The notes beneath the pieces are model-generated. The model was given only the letters and a program-made list of their open reading frames with translations. It ran no database searches and was not told where the DNA came from. 14,282 nucleotides of DNA from Dictyocoela muelleri (lineage: Eukaryota; Microsporidia): the NCBI GenBank assembly GCA_016256075.1, contig SDVU01000372.1, positions 1-14,282 on the forward strand, written 5' to 3'. Both the position numbers and the translations under genes were made by a program. Positions 9,627 to 14,282 of this stretch are shown here, in pieces (within the stretch, counting starts at the first letter, position 1; every line of letters starts with the position of its first letter).

Positions 9627-10245
9627 AGATTAAACTCGCTATAGGCGAGTTGAACCTAAACTCATCAAAATTAAAAACGGTTCAAATCGCGAAAATATCG
9701 AAATAAAATTTATTTAAAAAACATTAAAAAATATAATTTATATATTTGAAAACCCAAATAAACAAGAAAATGCTGGTTCTCAAACGAGTTATAAATATCG
9801 GATAACTTAGTAAATTTTGGTATAGATTAAAATATGTTTATTATTTCTTATAAGATTAAAACGGCGAGATAAATCTATATATAATCAAAAATTGTTTCTT
9901 TTGATTTATAGACCTTTGCTAAATTATATACTGCACAAAATTAGATAAATTTATATAATAACATAAATTTTTATTATTGATTATATATATATTTATCTAG
10001 CGATTTTAAGCTTATTTGAAAAAAGAACATACTCTATGCTCTAATTAATTAAGACTCACAAATCCGAAGAAGTAGTCTTTAATTCGAGGATAACAGACAA
10101 TTTCTTGTATATTTATGCCACCGTATGATAAAATTATATTTTTTAATGCTTTATAAATAATTTTTTATAAAGATATTATGGCGAGTAGAACCGTTTTTAA
10201 TTCTGGCGAGTTTAGGTCTAATTCGCTTATATGCGAGTTTAACTG
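9627..10245. mobile_element. Outer foldback (MITE-like) element carrying a nested element
   Basis: The ends are inverted copies: 9627-9699 pairs with 10172-10245 at about 80 percent. They share cctaaactc and attaaaaacggttc, and each end carries its own palindrome, aactcgc-tata-gcgagtt. Pairing continues inward to about 9781 on the left and 10088 on the right (shared cattaaaaaatataattt). The element was therefore originally an almost complete palindrome of roughly 335 bp. The middle (about 9782-10087) is occupied by a second foldback family. No coding capacity. No clear target duplication at the outer ends, so the exact boundaries may be off by a few bases. Confidence 0.75.
9803..10086. mobile_element. 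Inner foldback element, diverged copy, inserted in the outer one
   Basis: The right half (about 9945-10086) matches the right arm of the element at 13538-13854: gaacatactctatgctct, then cacaaatccgaagaagtagt and a terminal aattcg. The left half matches that element's left arm: aacttag, tatgttta-ttatttcttataag, agataaatcta. It lies close to the centre of the outer palindrome. A direct repeat ggataac flanks it (9800-9806 and 10088-10094). This could be its target duplication, but the fit with the expected ends is not exact. Confidence 0.65.
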
Positions 10246-10439
10246 AAGCCATCAATCGAACATAAATTATAATATATACAATTATCATAGAGCAAAACAC
10301 TTTATATTTATAATTATCTAATATATATTACCTACTAAGGTCATCAATATCAGAAAAAATAACAATATTTTCGATATGTGTCATAAGAACTTTATTTCCT
10401 AGTGATGCGATTATATGTGATTTTTAAGCTCTCTAAAAT

Positions 10440-10664
10440 CTAACTTTATACGGCACTTTCTTTTTTATTAATGCCTCGGCAGGATACAAGTATTAGTGGC
10501 TTTCGGTATTTTTGTTTTTTTTACAACGCTTATTTTGCAGTAATGCGTTTCCGCACTCATCATTAAACCTAAAATTTTTTTCTACTTTATTTAATATATT
10601 TAACGCAAACATAATCAGCTTAATGCTTTAGGACAACTGGATATAATACTGTGTTTATATATAA
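10440..10664 (+). repeat. Diverged dispersed repeat, copy 2
   Basis: Partner of 7301-7520, same orientation, about 3.15 kb downstream, with offsets of 3140, 3155 and 3148 at three anchors. Shared anchors include caggatacaagta (10480-10492), ttattttgca (10530-10539) and atataatactgtgttta (10641-10657). Family unknown. Confidence 0.5.
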
Positions 10665-10873
10665 CCGGTTATTTTTTTCACATGGTGATATAAACGAAAT
10701 ATTTATTTGTATAACAATTTTATTAATTATAACATGGAAAGAATAACGACATCAAAGTAAAAACGGTCTGAAATATGTTATTTTTTCAGTCCAAGGTGTT
10801 AAAATCTTAAATATATATATAAGCTCAAATTATAACACTTATAAAATTTAAATCATTATTAGTATATTCTTTA

Positions 10874-11032
10874 TAAAAAAAACGGATCAAGTCGACATAA
10901 CGCCTGTCAGGCCTAAATCTGTATTGTTCAAATATCGTTTATCTATTTATTAAAAATATAGTTGTTATATTTTTTATATTTTTTTTATCTACCAGGGCAT
11001 GGGGCTGCCCGATCGAAAAAACGGGTCGAGAT
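10874..11032 (+). repeat. Probable relic of MULE-type ends
   Basis: tgcccgatcgaaaaaacgg (11006-11024) closely resembles the MULE end motif tgcccgtgggcgaaaaaacgg at 4188-4208. It is preceded by a small inverted pair, gggc (10994) and gccc (11007). A second aaaaaacggat at about 10875-10885 is followed by the palindrome cgcctgtcaggc (10901-10912). Both face the same way, so they are not the two ends of one simple element. They are best read as worn end fragments, possibly two solo ends. Confidence 0.35.
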
Positions 11033-11179
11033 ACAATTTTTTTACACTTTTTACTACATTTAACAACCAAATTAAAAAAATGACTATGTCACATAATTAT
11101 AATGAGGGTATGACATTAAGCATATAAGGCATAGAATCATAGTATTAAAATGCAAGTATTTTAATTTTGTATAGCTGAA

Positions 11180-11444
11180 CAGACTTCGACTTAATTATAT
11201 TGAAGTATAAGTGGCTCTCCTAGGTCTGGAGATAAGTGTGGTGACGCAACTTGGCTAAAAGAAGTAAAAACAAAATAATCCTTGAAAAGGCTACTAATGA
11301 CGTATACTGCATAGTCATTGTTAAAACGAATATCGCGCATACAGCTTAGTTTTGGAAAGCTTAAATAGAGACGTATTATTTGAACATCAAGAACATAAGG
11401 TCTGTAAAATGTTGGAAACTGCTCTTCGGAATATAATCAAATGA
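11180..11444 (+). pseudogene. Possible DNA-transposase scrap
   Basis: The stretch is richer in G and C than its flanks. It contains two overlapping short open segments: 11245-11349 (including TNDVYCIVIVKTNIAHTA) and 11325-11444 (including EYRAYSLVLESLNRD and EHKVCKMLETALRNI). The first recalls the D-x-x-C-I-V-E-V-K-T-N segment of Merlin/IS1016-type DDE transposases. A glycine-rich SGSPRSGDK just upstream (near 11211-11237) lies where that family has GGPG. The resemblance is faint, no inverted ends were found, and it may be something else. It is broken in any reading. Confidence 0.22.
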
Positions 11445-11449
11445 TGTTA

Positions 11450-11960
11450 TCAGCATGTAATATATATTATTATATATTTTTAACTACAAATTTATATTTC
11501 AGAAAGTATATCATACATTTGAGGCTAAGTTGAATTCCCTAAATCATAATATTTAGAAATAATTTTGTTTAAGACTCTAAAATCAAATTTATAAATTTGA
11601 TTTAATTGAAAAAAAAATAAATATTATAAAATAAAGATGAATAAAATTTATTTTACTACGATATTAACAAATTTATTCATGACAATAAATATATGGATAA
11701 ATAAAATGTAAAGATATAAAAAAATTAATGTTGATAACTATCAATAGAAATATCAAAATTTGATTCTCTATGAAAAGATGATAATATTCGAAAATATTTG
11801 AAATATGTCCTCGGTTCCAGACATTTTATAATGAGATAAAAAAATGAAGACCTCAATACGATTCAAAATGGGAATTGGTTTAAAAAATTCAAAAGAAATT
11901 ACTTATTTTTCTTATATGTTACTTATAATTGTAATCAACATGATAACCCACAACAATATT
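11450..11960. other. Unassigned A/T-rich spacer
   Basis: A/T runs such as tatatattattatatattt near 11460. An open segment begins at 11844 and runs into the satellite that follows, but it is not convincing as a gene. Nothing else is recognised. Confidence 0.45.
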
Positions 11961-11964
11961 TTTA

Positions 11965-12750
11965 AGTATGATGAAGAAGACGAATATATAATGCAAATGG
12001 CTATGAAGAAAAAGTCGACTTTGATTGAAGTTTTTGACAATATGATTGGAGGCAAAGTCTACTATATTTTAAAGTAAATACAATATGATTGAAGAAAATA
12101 TTATGTGATGTTAGGAATAGAAAACTTTTAAGAAAAAACTTATGAATGAAGGTTAAGAGAAATATAGATGATTATGATAACTAATAAGAGAATGACAACT
12201 ATGAATAAATGAAAAGACAAATATAAAGGTTATAACAATTATATATGATTAAAAGACAACTATAGAGAGTAAATAAATCTGAAAAAATGGAAATAAATAA
12301 AGAGAATACAGCTATGAACGGAAGTGAATAAAATATATAAAGTGAAGACAACCATGATTGAATCTGAATAAAACTATTTATAGAAGTATGGACTAAATAT
12401 TTAAAGGTGATGTCTATAATAAAATTGATACCAACTATGATTGAAGAATAAGAGCACATTGATATAAAAATTAATACAACTGTGAAGATTGAGGCAATTA
12501 TAAAGAAGCCGGCTATGAATAAAATTATAGTTTATAAATGCGAACACAACTATGAAGAGTAAGGAAACTATAAAGAAGACAGTTAAATATTAAATAGAAA
12601 AAAAACATAAAGAGAAGACATCTATTATTTGAAAAAAGACGACTATGAGTTAAAGATAAGACAAATATGAATGAATGCATAGAATGATATGAATAAAATG
12701 GCAAAGGGGCTTTCTATGAAGAAGTATGGTGAGAATGTAGACAAACATTT
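11965..12750. repeat. Degenerate purine-rich satellite B (gaagacaactatgaatgaa-like)
   Basis: About 790 bases built from imperfect units of roughly 17-20 bases centred on acaactatgaa. Clear units begin near 12195, 12255, 12308, 12348, 12431, 12476, 12508, 12545, 12564, 12638, 12661 and 12711. The + strand is purine-rich with very little C, the opposite skew to satellite A. Unit length is not held to a multiple of three, and stop codons are common in all frames, so it does not look like a protein repeat. Old and diverged. Confidence 0.7.
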
Positions 12751-12759
12751 TATGTGATT

Positions 12760-13537
12760 AGTAAAATTATTAAGAGTAATAGATCAACTATATAGGTAAA
12801 AGCGTTCTATATATAATAATAGCAATGGTTAAGAATTATATGCAAGAAGTGACTAGTGAATATATAAAGTTTGCGTTGCTTCTAAGTATGGACATTTTTT
12901 AGAATACAAGTTTATATTAACATCAATTTTTAATACAGATATTAAAAAAAAGTGTGACTTTAACAAGTTAGGGTTAATTTGAAAACAAAAAAAAGATAAT
13001 GTAGAAACGTAAAGGTAGAATATTTTCAGTAGAAATTAATCTCTATATAATGTTTTTAGAATTACTTCTTAGGTAAAAATAATTCAAATGAATTGTAGAG
13101 TATAATTATCAAATTTAAAAACTAATAAGTTAAACATAATGATAATGAAATTAATAAAAAAAAATTATATAAGCAGAATTAACTATAATTAGATAACATA
13201 AAATTTTAATTACAATACACACACCATCTTTAATAAAACAAGTAACATGTATTAACAATAAAATATTTTGTGATATATATATATAAAAAGTTTAAAATCA
13301 GATATTTTTAAAGTACAAGTTGTTTGTCAAATAATTTTTTTTGTTGAAATTATGAAAGATTATTAAAAACAGAGATTTTTTATCAACAGAGTTTGGGGAA
13401 ACTTAAAAGTATTTATGAGCAATAATGTAATAATTCCTGATAATAACGGCTCAGTTTATTACATTAATTGCCTAGAAGAAAATTTTTCATTATTGTTTGA
13501 AATCTACATTTGCTAATTAAGATATTCGGTGATAAAA
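12760..13537. other. Unassigned A/T-rich spacer
   Basis: No gene is recognised. A perfect 10-base inverted pair, aatgtaataa (near 13424) and ttattacatt (near 13457), could form a small hairpin. It overlaps a 34-codon open segment starting at an ATG near 13416, which I do not consider a gene. Confidence 0.45.
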
Positions 13538-13854
13538 CGACTTAGAGCCCCACTTCTTCAAATTCGAAAATCCAAATCGGTAAGAGCATAGAGTATGTAT
13601 TTTATTACAAATAAGCGTACAATTTAGATAAATCTAATAAATAATTCATATCATCTTATCTAATTATATTTTTGATTTTCCTAAAATAACGCTTTGCGCC
13701 ATTTTAAGAAAAAACAAAAGTATAATTAGATAAGATGATATTAATTATTTATTTAGATTTATCTCTATATTGTACGTTTATTTGTTATAAGAAACATACT
13801 CTATGCTCTTTCCATTAGGATTTACAAATTTGAGAGGAGAAGGGCTCTAAGTCG
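13538..13854. mobile_element. Foldback (MITE-like) element, 317-bp near-palindrome
   Basis: Left arm 13538-13687 and right arm 13701-13854 are inverted copies at roughly 85 percent, with a loop of only 13 bases (13688-13700). Identical blocks include cgacttagagccc at both ends, agagcatagagtatgt, and atatcatcttatctaattata near the centre. It has no coding capacity. No convincing target duplication was found: flanks gataaaa and atggaga do not match. A worn copy of the same family lies inside the outer foldback at 9627-10245. Transcription through it would give a long hairpin RNA. Confidence 0.85.
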
Positions 13855-14187
13855 ATGGAGAACTAGTTATTCTAGATCGCTCTTATAGTTACGCGACTAA
13901 AAAATATTCGTGATGATGTATTTAATATTAATGCCTATAATGGTTTTAACACGAGTTCAAACATTATTAAATAAGCAAAATTGATTATTTAATGGAATTG
14001 TATATACATATATAATTTGTTTCTGATAGTTTTTGATGTATAATTCCTTAATCATAGTTTATTAATTTTTGATAATGACATTTAACTTTTTTGAAATATT
14101 GAATTATAAACTTTTTAAGATATTTCGGAATATTTGTTTTTTGAAAAATGATTAAATAAATAAAAATAAAAACAGTAATAAATACAA
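13855..14187. other. Unassigned A/T-rich spacer
   Basis: Nothing recognised on either strand. Confidence 0.45.
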
Positions 14188-14240
14188 TAATTATTTCAAT
14201 AATGAAAATTTCAATAATAACAATTTCAATAATAATAATC
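14188..14240. repeat. Short tandem repeat, aatttcaataat units
   Basis: Three imperfect units of about 17 bases (ttatttcaataatg, aaaatttcaataataac, aatttcaataataataatc) within a low-complexity A/T tail that runs to the end of the window. Confidence 0.6.
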
Positions 14241-14282
14241 TAATATAAAAATAATAAATCAAAATAGAAAATTCAATAACCC

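Noticed and set aside
9676-9692. ggttcaaatc resembling the T-loop of a tRNA
   Set aside because: The flanks do not form a T stem and no acceptor or anticodon arm fits. It is part of the inverted end of the foldback element and recurs, altered, at the other end.
7301-10664. The dispersed pair read as the two LTRs of one 3.3-kb element
   Set aside because: There are no TG/CA ends or polypurine tract, no retroelement protein between them, and the interval is filled by satellite A and foldbacks.
11844-12077. 77-codon open segment with a possible membrane span (about residues 20-34)
   Set aside because: The second half is made of satellite B units, the start has no supporting context, and there is no recognisable domain. 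Probably chance, although a small unknown protein cannot be fully excluded.
12199-12459. Minus-strand 86-codon open segment, hydrophobic
   Set aside because: Lies wholly inside satellite B. The hydrophobic residues follow from the purine-rich repeat on the other strand.
8700-12750. CRISPR-like array interpretation of the 17-18 bp repeats
   Set aside because: There are no conserved repeats alternating with unique spacers. Units are contiguous and diverged, and the setting is eukaryotic mobile DNA.

Overview
This is a strongly A+T-rich eukaryotic window, judged by eye at about three quarters or more A+T. I find no intact host gene, tRNA or rRNA. Everything that can be named is decayed mobile DNA or degenerate satellite, separated by featureless A/T-rich sequence. 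The mix (a Ty3/gypsy fossil, a MULE with a FLYWCH-type zinc finger, foldback elements, worn 17-18 bp satellites) fits a repeat-swollen, gene-poor genome. A large-genome microsporidium or an A+T-rich invertebrate are both possible. The sequence alone does not decide between them, and no host gene is available to place it.

Layout. Positions 1-540 hold little beyond a small 16-bp tandem repeat (453-510). Positions ~540-3958 are an old, heavily broken Ty3/gypsy (Metaviridae) fossil on the + strand. Its parts run in gypsy order: end of gag with a zinc knuckle, protease, reverse transcriptase, RNase H, integrase, polypurine tract and a candidate 3' LTR (3726-3958). Positions 4172-5750 are a nearly full-length but dead Mutator-like (MULE) DNA transposon with ~60-bp inverted ends and a 9-bp target duplication (aatttagta). 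Its transposase relic (4370-5649) still shows the N-terminal zinc-finger motif and all three catalytic neighbourhoods. Positions 5760-8690 are A/T-rich and unassigned, except for one copy (7301-7520) of a diverged repeat whose partner lies at 10440-10664.

Positions ~8700-9600 are a decayed C-rich/G-poor satellite. Positions 9627-10245 are a foldback element that carries a second, different foldback element (about 9803-10086) in its centre. A well-preserved copy of that inner family sits at 13538-13854 as a 317-bp near-palindrome. Positions 10990-11032 look like a solo relic of a MULE end, and 11180-11444 may be a further transposase scrap. Positions ~11965-12750 are a second, purine-rich satellite. 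The window ends in low-complexity A/T sequence with a short tandem repeat (14188-14240).

No genes work together here. The story is layered insertion and decay: a retrotransposon fossil, a DNA transposon, two interlocked foldback families that probably depended on transposases encoded elsewhere, and two independent satellites.
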